The notes under the pieces are model-generated. The model was not told where the DNA came from and made no database searches. It saw only the letters and a program-made list of their open reading frames with translations. The translations under genes and the position numbers were made by a program. A DNA stretch of 64,000 nucleotides from positions 20,028,822 to 20,092,821 of the forward strand of contig CM075860.1 in the NCBI GenBank assembly GCA_037975125.1, written 5' to 3'. This DNA is from Latrodectus hesperus (Eukaryota > Arthropoda > Arachnida > Araneae > Theridiidae). Positions within the stretch are counted from its first letter, which is position 1, and each line of letters starts with the position of its first letter. This document shows, piece by piece, positions 28,433-40,447 of this stretch.

Positions 28433-30592
28433 TGCTTCAACATTTGAGTCCAGACTCATTGTTGAACTTACTTTACCTGTTCAATAGGATCTGGACGGAA
28501 AATGAATTTCCATCTTTATGGCAAGAAGCAATAGTGATTCCTGTCCTCAAGGCTGGTAAGGATCCTTCAGACCCTTTAAATTATCGATCAATTACTCTGA
28601 CGAGTTGCTTATGTAAGACTCTCGAACGTATGTTCAACGCCCGTCTCGTATATGTCTTAGAAAAAAATAAGTGTATACACATTAATCAGAGTGGCTTCCG
28701 TAAATGGAGATCCACTCTTGATAATATCACATATTTGGAGACCCAAATCCGCAATGCCTTTGTGCGGAGGAACCATCTGGTCTCCATTTTCTTTGACATC
28801 GAGAAGGCATACGACCGTACATGGCGATATGGAATTCTCCGTACATTATATGATTTTGGCTTTCGGGGTAATCTGCCGATATTCCTAAAGAATTTTTTAT
28901 GCTCCTTTATCTTTGACCGACTATTATCTTTGACCGAAAATTGACCTTTCTTCCGCATATTTTAAATTTGCGGAAGAAGTGTGAGCGATCGCTTAATATC
29001 CTCAAGGTGTTGTCAAATACATCTTTGGGTGCAGATCGCACATCACTACTTCGAGTTTATCAGTCATTGATTTTATCCCGCATTGACTACGGAAGTGTTG
29101 TTTATGGATCGGCTAGATCTTCTATTTTATGAAGACTGAACACAGTTCATCACTCTGCTTTGAGGATATGCTCTGGGGCATTCCGCACATCACCCGTCCA
29201 GAGTCTATACGTTGTATGTCACCACTTACCGTTAGACCTGAGACGAATGCAGCAGTCTCTGAATTATTATGCTAAGATCATGTCGACCCCTAATCATCCG
29301 ATTCGTTCCATGGTTCCAAATACCTCACTCATAAGACTATATGATGCTCGTCCAATGAGCATCCCTCCGTTTCTCACACGAGCCAAATCACATCTGTGGC
29401 TCACAGACCTATGTGATATTCGGATTGAGTCTGTCGATCAATATGCTCATCCGACTTGGTATAACCCAACATATACTTTTATCAATGCCTTTTCTTACTA
29501 TAGAAAATCTGACACAACACCTATTGTTTTTCAACAGCTATATTCTTCTCATCGCTGTCAGTATCAATCATACAAACCTGTATTCACAGACGGTTCTAAA
29601 ACAGCAGGACATGTGGGCTGTGGAGTTTTTATCAATAATACAGTTTTTAGTTACAGCCTACATTCATCCTGTTCCGTCTTTACTGCTGAAGCAACTGCCG
29701 TCTGCTACGCGCTTCAGCATGTGAATACAGATGATTGTCATGAATTTTGTATTTACACTGACAGCATGAGTATTATTTGAGCCTTGAAAAACAATAGCGT
29801 TACCTGTCATCCTGTTGTGTCGAGAATTTTCACAACATTGGATTCCCTTGCTGGCAAGGGATACAAAATAATATTTTGTTGGATACCAAGCAACGTAGGT
29901 CTTGATGGAAACGAGAGAGCGGATGCAGCTGCAAAGGCTGCACAAGATCCAACTTTACCATCGGTTCCGCTCTCAGATGTTAGAAAGGGTGTAAAAAGAT
30001 TTATATATGGTCTTTGGGAAGAATCATGGATCTTGCAGGTCGGAAACAAACTGCATAGCATTTTCCCATCTCTCACTTCAATATCAATTTTACCGTTACG
30101 AAGTGCGGATGTTAGATTGACTCGCCTTCGTATCGGACACACACGTTTCACACACAGACATTTGTTTTTAAGTGAGTTAAATCCTTGGTGTGAAACGTGT
30201 GATGAACCTTACACTGTATATCATATTTTAATCTCATGTTCATATTTTAACCATATGCGTGTAAACTTTTTTAATACAGATATTTTAGCTTTACCTGATT
30301 TGCTGGGGGAACCACCCCACAGAAACCTATTTGCTTATTTGAGAGCAATAGGTTTTTTAAATTTTATATAATTTATATTTATACATTTTAAAATTTATCT
30401 AAATTTGATTTATTTTATTTAATATTTTATTATATATAGATTTCAAATTTATTTATACACTCTTTTTTGTTTTTTAAAAATTTTAATGTTGCTTGAGTTT
30501 TCAAAAGAAAAAAGTAAATAATATTCTTCGAAAACTTTATTCTTGGCGCAGCATGTCCATTTTTGGACCTTGCGCCATAAAACCCAACCAAC
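28433..30592 (+). mobile_element. 5'-truncated non-LTR fragment, plus strand
   Basis: It begins in the RT domain (MLQHLSPDSLLN), runs through RNase H and the CETC knuckle, and ends with the terminal hairpin and CCAACCAACCA near 30592. An internal deletion near 28905-28940 removes about 200 codons, including the YVDD motif. Stops at about 29130 and 29780 break the rest into open pieces at 28432-28944, 28941-29132, 29160-29780 and 29784-30371. No convincing target duplication was found. Confidence 0.9.
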
Positions 30593-31540
30593 CACCACAT
30601 ATTTTAAAAATTTAAAAAATTTCTAAATTATCAAAATTAGCTCTTAATTTTGTACTTAGTCATTTTTTCAAGCAATTTCTCAACTTTGTGAATTAATTTA
30701 AATTTTTCCTTAATAGTGACATTCTTAAAACCACTTTCTATTAAAAAAGTACCAAAAACAATTTTCTCCGCCGCAAAAAGCTAAGCAATAAGCCAAAAAC
30801 TTCTCATTTTATAGCCATCTTTCTATTAAAATTCTTAATAGCGTAACGTTAAAAAACGTGTATTTTCACATGAAAAACATTGTGAATTTTTATAAATTTT
30901 TTAATCTCTTAACAGTAATCCTAGTATTTTTATTCTGATAATTTGAATTTTACTCTTCATAACGATACCAATATTATTAAGCTAGCTATTTTAGTTTTAA
31001 AGTTATGATTTTTTGAAAGTTATATACCAAATAATTTTTTCAACGTAATATAATTTAGGGAATTCCCCTTTTTCATAGTAAACAAAGTGAAAGTTGTAGT
31101 GTTTTCCCTAGTCTTCTTTTCCTCCGATTTTTAAAAGCCAATCCCACATATACATTAATATTATTAGTGCCGATCCCACATAGGGATTTTAATGTTTTTC
31201 TAACTTTAGCATCTCTTACAGTGCCAATCTCACGTTATTTTTTCTAATCCCACTATAGGTTTGTAGCATTTTAATATTAATAATGTTATTTTGATTTCTT
31301 TTGTCTATTGAGTTGTAGGGACTGTTCCGGGGTATATTTCGCCACTAAATTAAAATTTTTATCATTAATATTATAATTTTTCTTTCTAATTTATATAATT
31401 TTAATCTAATTTTTTAAATTTTTAATAAATTTCCGTAGTATTTATTATTTTCAGGTCTTTTCCTAGGGCTGTTTTTGTTTAACCTTTATGGAATTTTCAC
31501 ATAGATTACTCTAAAAGCATTTATAATTTGCTATCTTTAT
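30593..31540. other. AT-rich sequence, possibly the start of element F
   Basis: No gene seen. Very A/T-rich, with scattered TATA-like words and a CCCACAT motif repeated at about 31144, 31168 and in altered form at 31230. The upstream limit of element F cannot be placed within it. Confidence 0.4.
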
Positions 31541-31559
31541 ATCCTAACTAGCTATCATT

Positions 31560-32275
31560 AGTTCTGGGTTCGAATCAGCATTAAGTCCCCTTTAACCAAT
31601 AATTAATAGCTAAATTCAATATTTTTTTCCTCAATTTCATACTTTTAGTATTTTTAAAGATTAATAAATTTTTCCAAAATAACTTACAGTAGTTCTGGGT
31701 TCGAATTAGCATTAAGTTCTCATTAAGTAATTTCAACAGCAAAACTCAACTTTTAGTCCTTAATTTTTCACATTCAAAATTCCTTAAGGTTTTTTATATA
31801 TTCCCAACAAGTTATCAGTAGTTCTGGGTTCGAATCAGCTTTAAATTCCCTCTAGGTAATCATTTATAGTAAATTCAACAATTTTGTCCTCAATTATTAA
31901 AACTTTAAAATCTTATAGATCATTTATATTTTCCAACTAGCTAACAATAGTTCTGGGTTCGAATCAGCATTAAGTTCCTTTTAGACTTTAATTTACAACA
32001 AAATTCACTAATTTTGTCCTCTTTATTCACATTTTAAAATTTAGGAAAAAGGAAAATAGCACCATAACCTCTAAAATTGTTCAAACGTAACTTGGCCTAT
32101 CGCGATTGGTTCTGGGTTCTAAACAAAATAATTTCAAATTTGTTGAATTTCCCAGTCTCTTAAAGGCCACACTAAATCAATTAAATTTTAAAACTTTTTA
32201 ATTTAGTTCAAAACTAAATAGCACTAATCTGTTTTTTATCCAATAAAGTTTGAGTCGTTCTAGGTTTGAACTGAA
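31560..32275 (+). repeat. Tandem ~130-bp leader monomers with GGTTCGAAT boxes
   Basis: The core AGTTCTGGGTTCGAAT occurs at 31560, 31691, 31820 and 31949, spaced 131, 129 and 129 bases, with degenerate versions near 32108 and 32255. Each is followed by CAGCATTAAGTT-like sequence in front of an A/T-rich filler. GGTTCGAATC matches the RNA polymerase III B-box. The array ends 70 bases before ORF1, as expected of promoter monomers in a non-LTR 5' UTR. Confidence 0.8.
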
Positions 32276-32345
32276 TAAACTTCAATACTTTAAATTAAGT
32301 AACTTACTAAATAATTTCAAAACTTTTAAACCTTTTAATTCCTAA

Positions 32346-33558
32346 ATGGCGTCATCTCAACAACATTGCAAAACACCATCACTTACATTACCTAGGAAAT
32401 CAACATCTTTAATGGACATTTCATCAATGAATCAAGACACATCAACAACGTGCATTTCTCCTACAAGTTCAATTGAGGAACTTAATAAGTTAATCACTCC
32501 CCAAAGTACATTATTGGAACAAAGCAATAAAGATAAAATCTCCACTCCTCAAATATTAATTCAAAAACTGAAAAAAATAATTCTATGTAAAAAAGGTGAT
32601 AGATATCACCTTCCTAAAGATGCACGCATTAACACTCAACAACTACTGGATCAATTATACAACTATACTATGGAACCACCAAATACCCAAAATGATATTA
32701 ACTCAAATTTAGACTTAATTCCACAAATAAGTGAAAATATAAAAGAACTAAAAGAAATTACAATACCCAAATTATTAGACAACATTAATGAATTAAAAAG
32801 AAACTCGCAAGTCTCTTCCAAACTAACAACAACAAATCAAACTTACAGCGATATCTTGATGAAAAACACCTCCGTCATTATAAAAAAACCCTGATAAAAA
32901 AATCACACACATATTGAAATCGATAGACACGACAATCCGCCCATCAGGAATCTATAATAGGAAAAACCACCTAGAAATTAAATGCAAAACAGAAGAAGAT
33001 ATGAATAAATTAAAGGATACTTTAAAACAAAAGAAATTAGAAGTTGAAAATAAAAAACCACAACTTTAAAGAATAATAATTTTGAACGCAATAAATTTAA
33101 TAACAAAAGAAAAAATAATAGAAACTCTAAAAGAAGAACTTAAACTGGATAATACAGAAAATCTAATTAAACTAGTCTCTCATAGAAAAACAGCGAGCAT
33201 ACATAACCTTTGGAACTTTGTGTTGGATTTACCTAGACCACTCGCATTTAAACTATTAAAATCTAAATTTCTGTTAATCGGTCTTGCAAAATATGAAATA
33301 GATACTTATAAAACAGTCAAACGCTGCCAAAAATGTCAGGACTATAGTCACCACACTACAGAGTGTACGATCAAAAACACATACTGCGCCAAAAGTAGCA
33401 AAACTCATCATATAGATCATTGCAAATCTGACCAGTATTTCTGCATAAACTGCATAGAAGCAAACCGAAACGGAGCACACTTCCCAATAAATCACAGTGC
33501 ATACGATATAAACTGCCCATCATACCAAGAATTCTTAACCAATACATACTATTATTAA
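32346..33558 (+). pseudogene. ORF1 (Gag-like) of element F, frame-broken
   Basis: The first open part (32346-32894, 182 codons) is polar, rich in Thr, Ser, Asn and Gln, with a possible coiled-coil segment near ISENIKELKEITIPKLLDNI. A stop at 32892 and a frame change interrupt a short region, after which 33082-33558 encodes CQKCQDYSHHTTEC, the first of a set of zinc-knuckle-like Cys/His motifs, and NCPSYQEFL at the end. This layout matches nucleocapsid-type ORF1 proteins. The domain between 32895 and 33081 still shows coding character (RQSGIYNR-like). Confidence 0.75.
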
Positions 33559-35594
33559 TGTCTCAACACAAAAATAATGACTTTAATTTAACAATTAATC
33601 AGAATAACACAAACCTAACAAATCTAACTTTTGATACATTAAAATTTCTACAAATAAACTTACAGAAGAGCCGAGCCGTTCAGCACAATCTCAACTTTTA
33701 AAAACAGTAACAGAATCTAACTACCAAATTATCTTAGCTCAAGAACATTACAGTCTCAATAATCAACTTAGAGGTATTCCTCTACCATGGAAACCAATCT
33801 ACAGCACAAGCTCTAATGCACCTAAATGTGTCACCATCATAAACTTTCCAAAAAATCCAATAATCCTCATAAACGAATTTGACCTAGTAATCATACTATT
33901 AAATCTTCTTCCAACCCCCCTTTTAATAATAAATGTTTATGCCTCACCATCTGGCACTTTGAATACATTACTTAACAAAATTTCTCCTTTCCTCCAAATT
34001 TATTCATCTCACCTAATATTAATAGGAGGAGATTTCAATGCGCAAAACTGCATATGGAATTATCCAAATAACAACTCTAGAGGAATCCTGCTTGAATCAT
34101 TTATTTCTACCAATAATTTAAATCTAATAAATTCCTCACCATGTCCACCAACCTTTACAGGTCCTAACGGCATAGGCTGGCCGGACCTGACTCTATCCAA
34201 TGATAGACTTCTACCTTTCTTAAAAAACTGGACAGTACTGGATGATCCATCATGCTCACATCACAATTACATTACATATGAAATAAATAAACATTCGGAA
34301 GTTTCATTCAATAGAAGATACAATTCAAAAAATAATAGAACAAAATTTAAAAAATTATTAAAAGAAAACCTAACTCCACTCCTAAACGACATAAACCAAT
34401 GCGCATCAAAAACACAATTGGAATCAATAACAGATAACCTCATTAAAACAATAAAAAATTGCGCAGAAAATTCCTTTAAAATAAGAAATCACAGTAAAAC
34501 ATATACACTAAAATGGTGGAATACAGAATTACAAATTCTCAGAAACAAAACCAGAGCCCTAAGAAGAAAATTCAAATCGTCACAAACACAAGCTGATAGA
34601 ACACACTATCAATTACAATTTAAAAAATCCCTGGCAACATATAAAAAAGAAATCATAAAAACCAAACTCCAAAGCTGGCAGAAATTCTGCACCAACTCTA
34701 ATTCTCCATTTGGAATACTAAGCAAAATAGCCACTAATAAAATTTTCACACCAACTTCTTTTATCCCCCTAAACACAATAAAACACACCACAAATCTCCC
34801 AAATGACATCTTTGAAGAATTATTAAACAATTCTTTTCCTCCAATATCAAACAACACATCCTTTTCACTCATAACCCCAACAACAAATAATGAAAACTAA
34901 GACCCAAACTTCACAAAAACAGAACTTTTTCATGTAATAAAAAATCTAAATAATTCAAAAGCACCGGGAATCGAAGGAATAGACAATTCTATTATAAAAC
35001 TTATTTACCAAATAGCATCAAACTTCTTACTCAAATTCTACAATAAATGCTTAAATTTGAACCACTTCCCAAGCCATTTCAAGATAGGTCAGGTTATTTT
35101 CTTTCTATCCATCCCGAAAGGCAAAAATCCCTCCATCCCGAACTCATACAGACCTATAAGTTACTTTCGGCCCTGGTTAAAGTTTTAGAAAGATTAATTG
35201 TTAACCGTCTTAAACATTATTTAGAAAAATCTAATTATCTTAGTAAAACACAATTTGGATTTCGTTCTAATTTATCTACCGAGCACGCACTATTAGCAAT
35301 TAAAGAACAAATTGAAGTAAGGTTGGTTGGTTGGTTGGGTTTAGTGGCGCAAGGTCCAAAAACGGACATGCTGCGCCAAGAATAGAGTTTAGAAGTAGAT
35401 GTTTTATTTTATTTATTTATATATTTTTTATTTATTCTTATTATTTTATTTTATTTATTAATTTATTTTAAAAACCCAAGCAACATTAAAATTTTAAAAA
35501 TCAAAAATCATTGTATATATATATATATTAAAATCAAATCACACATAAAAGCAAAATCAAAATATATATACTTTTAAAGTTTAAAATATGTAAA

Positions 35595-38500
35595 TTAAAT
35601 AAAATGTATAAAACCTATTGCCCTCAAAAAGGCAAATAGATTCCTGTGGGGTGGTTCCCCAAGCAAATCAAATAAGGTTAAAATACCACAATTAAAAAAG
35701 TGTAAACGATATTGGTTAAAATATGAACATGAAATTAAAATATGATAAACAGTGAATGGTTCATCACACGTTTCACACCAAGGATTTAATTCGTTTAGAA
35801 ACAAATGTCTATGTGTGAAACGTGTGTGTCCGATACGAAGGCGGGATAATCTTACATCAGCACTTCGTATCGGTAAAACTTTTAATGAGGTGATGAATGG
35901 AAATATGGCACGCAATTTATTATTGACCTGCATGTTCCAAGACTCCTGCCAAAGATCTTGAGTAAATTTTTTAACACACCTTCTCACATCCAACAAAGGA
36001 ATGGATGGAAGAGATGGGCCGGATGCAGATTTAGCAGCTGCATCAGCCCTCTCATTGCCATCGAGACCTACATGACTTGGGATCCAACAGAAAATTATTT
36101 CATATCCCTTGCCAGCAAGGGAATCTAATGCTCGGAAAATTCTAGACACAGCAGGATGACAATCAAAACTACTGTTCCGCAAAGCTTCCAACACACTCAA
36201 ACTGTCAGTGTAAACACAGTATTTAAAGCTATCACTTGTATTCATCTGCTGAAGAGCTTGATATAAAGCAGTTGCTTCAGCAGAGAAGATGGAACAGGAT
36301 GGATGGAGGCTGTAGCTCAGAGTTTTGTTCTCAATAACTACAGCACAACCAACATGTCCTGCGGATTTTGATCCATCTGTGAAAACTGGTGTGTACGTGA
36401 TGTACTGACAGCGATGTGAGGCATACATCTGCTGGAAAACAGTAGTTGCTGTATCTGATTTTCTAAAACGAGCAAAAGGATTTATGATTTTAATCTGTGG
36501 ATCATACCAAGGTGGATGAGAAAAATACTCCGTTTTGTCGAAACGGACATCATATAGGTCAGATAGTAATAGATTAGATTTTGTTCGTGTGAGAAAAGGT
36601 GGAATGCTGTATGCACGAGCGTCATACAGCCTCATTAGTGCAGGTGTAGTAGGCATGGAACGTAATGGATGATGAGGGTCAGACATGATTTTTGCATAAT
36701 AACTGAGAGACAGCTGCATTCGTCTCAGGTCTAAAGGCAGTTGATGACATATTGCATATAGACTCTGGACGGGTGATGTGCGGAATGCGCCTGAACATAT
36801 TCTCAAAGCAGAGTGATGTATTGTATCCAATCTGCGTAAAACGGAAGACCTAGCAGATCCATACACAGAACACCCATAGTCAATACGAGATAAAATTAAT
36901 GACTGGTAGACACGAAGTAGTGCCGTGTGATCAGCACCCCAAGATGTATTAGAAAGCACCTTGAGGATATTAAGCGATCGCTCGCACTTCTTCCGCAAAT
37001 GAAGAACATGCGGAAGAAAATTCAACTTTCGGTCAAAAATTATTCCCAGAAACTTTATCTCGTTGACAACAGGGATAGGTGTATTATTTATATAGATAGT
37101 GGGATCATTATGTAGGCTAGTCTTCCTGCAGAAATGGACACAATTACTCTTGCCAGGAGACAGCGTGTGGCCATTCTCAGCACACCATGCAGCAAGTTTA
37201 TTAACTGATGTTTGTAGTTGTCTCTCAATTAAACGCATGTTAGAACCCTCACATGATATTTGCAGGTCATCAACATAAAGCGTGCCATAAACAGGAGGTG
37301 AAATTTGATGAAGAATGCAACTGATGTAAAGGTTAAAAAGTGTGACACTTAAAATAGAGCCTTGGGGTACACCCTCGGCTTGAATAAAAGTATTGGACAT
37401 AACAGAACCAATACGAACTTTAAAACCACGGGAGCATAAAAAATTTTCTATAAATATTGGCAAATTACCCCTAAAGCCAAAATCATACATCCTACGGAGA
37501 ATTCCATAACGCCACGTACGGTCATATGCCTTCTCTATGTCAAAGAAAATGGAAACCAGATGGTTCCTCCGCACAAAAGCGTTGCGGATTTGGGTTTCCA
37601 GGTAAGTAATATTATCAAGAGTGGACCTTCCTTTACGGAAGCCACTCTGATTGATATGGATATATTTATTTGTTTCTAAGACATAGATGAGACGGGCGTT
37701 GACCATACGTTCGAGAGTCTTACACAAGCAACTCGTCAGAGCTATTGGTCGATAATTTGAAGGAACAGAAGGATCCTTACCAGCCTTAAGGATCGGAATC
37801 ACTATTGCTTCGCTCCAAAGTGATGGAAATTTGTTTTCAGTCCAGATCCTATTAAACAAAAACAGCAAGTTCAACAGGGAATCTGGACTTAAATGGCGAA
37901 GCATTAGATAGCTGATTCCATCTGGTCCTGGGCTAGTATCATGGGCCTGCTGTAATGCTCTCTTCAATTCCAACATCCGAAATTCACAGTTGTAAGGCAA
38001 AGCTTGTCGATGGTTGAAACGAATTGGTGTTCGCTCAGCACGACTCTTTGTCCTTAAGAACGAAGGACTATAAGAGTCGTTGCTTGAGACGCTAGCAAAG
38101 GTTTCACCAAGGACGTTAGCGATGTCCTTAGGAGAAGAGTATATAGCAGCTCCGGATTTCAAAATAGGAATTGAAAATTCTCTATATATTCCATTGGCTG
38201 CTTTCACTCTTCTCCACAACTGTTTACTGGATGTGGAAGAAGTTATTGATGATACATAGCGGGACCAAGATTCCTTCTGACTTCGACGACGAGCTCTGCG
38301 AGCTAATGCTTTTGCTCTCTTATAGGCGATAAGATTCTCCGTTGTGGGGTATCTTCTGAAGAGCCCCCATAACTTCCTCTGTTTCTTATAGGTGTTTTGA
38401 CATTCATTATTCCACCAAGGTTTGCAACGCCTGTGTGGTATAGAGGAACACTTTGGTATTGATGCATCAGCTGCATTTATAATTGTTTCAGTGACTTTAG

Positions 38501-39238
38501 ATACGGCATTATCAATATCATCGATCATAACCATTTCATTATCAACAACTGCCAATTGTGTAAATAACGTCCAATCTGCCCGACTGTACACGTAAGTAGG
38601 TAAGCGTTGTCTTACACTACTACCTCCAGTCTGGGAGATGACGAGAGGAAAATGATCGCTGTTATGCAGATCATTTCCTACTATTAGATTTAACAATGGC
38701 AGAAGAGATGGAGAACAGATGGCTAGATCGAGAGAATGAAACGTTCTTGTGGGTACATGGAAATATGTATTCTCGTCGGTATTCAGCAGACAGAGACTAT
38801 TATCTGAAATAAAACGCTCTATCTGCCGACCGCGAGAATTAGTATCATCATTTCCCCACAAAGAACTATGGCCGTTAAAGTCACCTAACAACAGAAATGG
38901 TGTTGGCAGCTGATCTATTAATGCATCAAGTTCCTCTTGGCGGATGACATCGTGTGGTGGCAAATACAAACTACAGACTGTCAACAAACATGATGTGTGA
39001 ATTCTCACAGCAACAGCCTGTAGAGTAGTATTCAATGGATGGGCAGTGCTGGGAAAAGTATTAGATGTTAATATACAAACACCTCCAGACACTGCACCAT
39101 CGTCACCACAGTCTTTTCTAAAGCTTCTAAACCCACGCATGGAAATGTTATTGCTGGACTTCAGGAATGTTTCCTGAAGTGCAACACATGCGGGGTTGTA
39201 GGCTTAAATTATGGACTTGATGTCATCATGATGAGAAC
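35595..39238 (-). pseudogene. ORF2 of copy G, one early nonsense codon
   Basis: Aligned with copy A, codon 14 (Ser in ISAYN) is TAA near 39204. From the next ATG at 39140 the frame is open for 1181 codons to 35595, with GDFNGHSSLWG, FFDIEKAYDRTW, YVDD, RNase H and the terminal knuckle. The endonuclease would lack its first ~35 residues, including the QETFL glutamate, if translation restarted there. Nearly intact, so young. Confidence 0.9.
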
Positions 39239-39271
39239 GCAAACCATGGCAGTTCCAAGAAACAAAGGAAG

Positions 39272-40447
39272 TTATTGTTCAATTTGAAAAGCTCCTTTCC
39301 CGGAGCTGGAAGGCATGTCATCCGACATCTCCTCGAGCGATAAATCTTCGTCCGAGGGATGTAAGGAAACAGCATCAGCCTCCAGGTTTAAGGCTTTACG
39401 GGTGGATGTAGAGGGCCTAATTTTGCCCTCTTTTGCAGATTTTAATTTTAAGGCCTTCATGGCTTTAGACTTAGCCATCGGAGCTTTTCTACGTTGAATA
39501 TTTGTAGAGGTTGATTTTTGGCTTTTATCAGATGTAAGGGGTAATTTGACTAGTGGAAGTGAAAGAGCATCGGTTTGTGTACTAGCTGTTCTGGTGACCT
39601 TGGCGGCGACAGATGCATAGCTAACTCCTGCTTGAGGTGTACGTGCTGTGACAGCCCGTCTTGCCTCAGGGTATGAACAATTATTTTTAACTTTAGTGGT
39701 TGTAATCTCTTTTTCCAGTATCCAGATAGGACAACTTCTAGCGTAGGAGGGGTGGTCACCTTTACAGTTGACACACCTCTCCTTTGCAGTACAAGACGAG
39801 CTGTCGTGGCCAACTGCTGCGCAGCGAGCGCAAGTCAGTTTGCCCCGGCAAGCCGCTTTGGAGTGTCCAAATCTCTGGCACTGGAAACAACGCAAAGGAT
39901 TTGGAATGAACGGCCTAACGGATAGATGCATATACGCAGCTTTAATATGCTGCGGTAGGTCTGGCGTCGCAAATGTCAGTACGAGATGTTTAGTATTAAT
40001 AAACTGCCCATCTCGTCTGATAGTGATGCGTTTTACAGCACAGACCTTTTGATCTATGAGATTTTCTAAGATCTCGTCCGTTGGCGTATTTAGCAAATCC
40101 TTGGCGGATACCACACCACGTGAGATGTTAAGGTTCATATGAGGTTGGACGGACACCTCAAGGTTAGCTAGAGTATTCATGCTGCTAATCAGAGCTGCTT
40201 GTGCATCTGAAGCAACTTCAACCATCAAATCACCAGAACGAAGTTTCCGAATGCTCTTTACCTCGCCGATACTGCCACTGATACCTTTTTGGATTAGGAA
40301 AGGGGATACATTATCAAAGGTACCCTCCTTCCTTTTCACAATGTAAAATCTTGCCTTTATTAGCTTAAAAGTATGCTCCCGTGGGAGAGATGAGAATAGT
40401 TGTGTTTCCATATTTGAGATGGAATATTCGGGACCTGACGGCACCAC
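39272..40447 (-). CDS. ORF1 of copy G, intact
   Basis: 391 aa, Gag-like, three zinc knuckles starting LRCFQCQRFGH, Lys-rich linker (KSKAMKALKLKSAKEGK) and acidic tail. Differs from copy A by scattered substitutions. Starts at 40447 or 36 bases downstream (METQLFSSLPREHT). Confidence 0.88.
   Translation of the reverse strand: MVPSGPEYSISNMETQLFSSLPREHTFKLIKARFYIVKRKEGTFDNVSPFLIQKGISGSIGEVKSIRKLRSGDLMVEVASDAQAALISSMNTLANLEVSVQPHMNLNISRGVVSAKDLLNTPTDEILENLIDQKVCAVKRITIRRDGQFINTKHLVLTFATPDLPQHIKAAYMHLSVRPFIPNPLRCFQCQRFGHSKAACRGKLTCARCAAVGHDSSSCTAKERCVNCKGDHPSYARSCPIWILEKEITTTKVKNNCSYPEARRAVTARTPQAGVSYASVAAKVTRTASTQTDALSLPLVKLPLTSDKSQKSTSTNIQRRKAPMAKSKAMKALKLKSAKEGKIRPSTSTRKALNLEADAVSLHPSDEDLSLEEMSDDMPSSSGKGAFQIEQ

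Noticed and set aside
31560..32000. tRNA genes suggested by repeated GGTTCGAATC
   Set aside because: No acceptor, D or anticodon stems flank the boxes, and the T-stem does not pair. They recur in a fixed-period array before a retroelement ORF.
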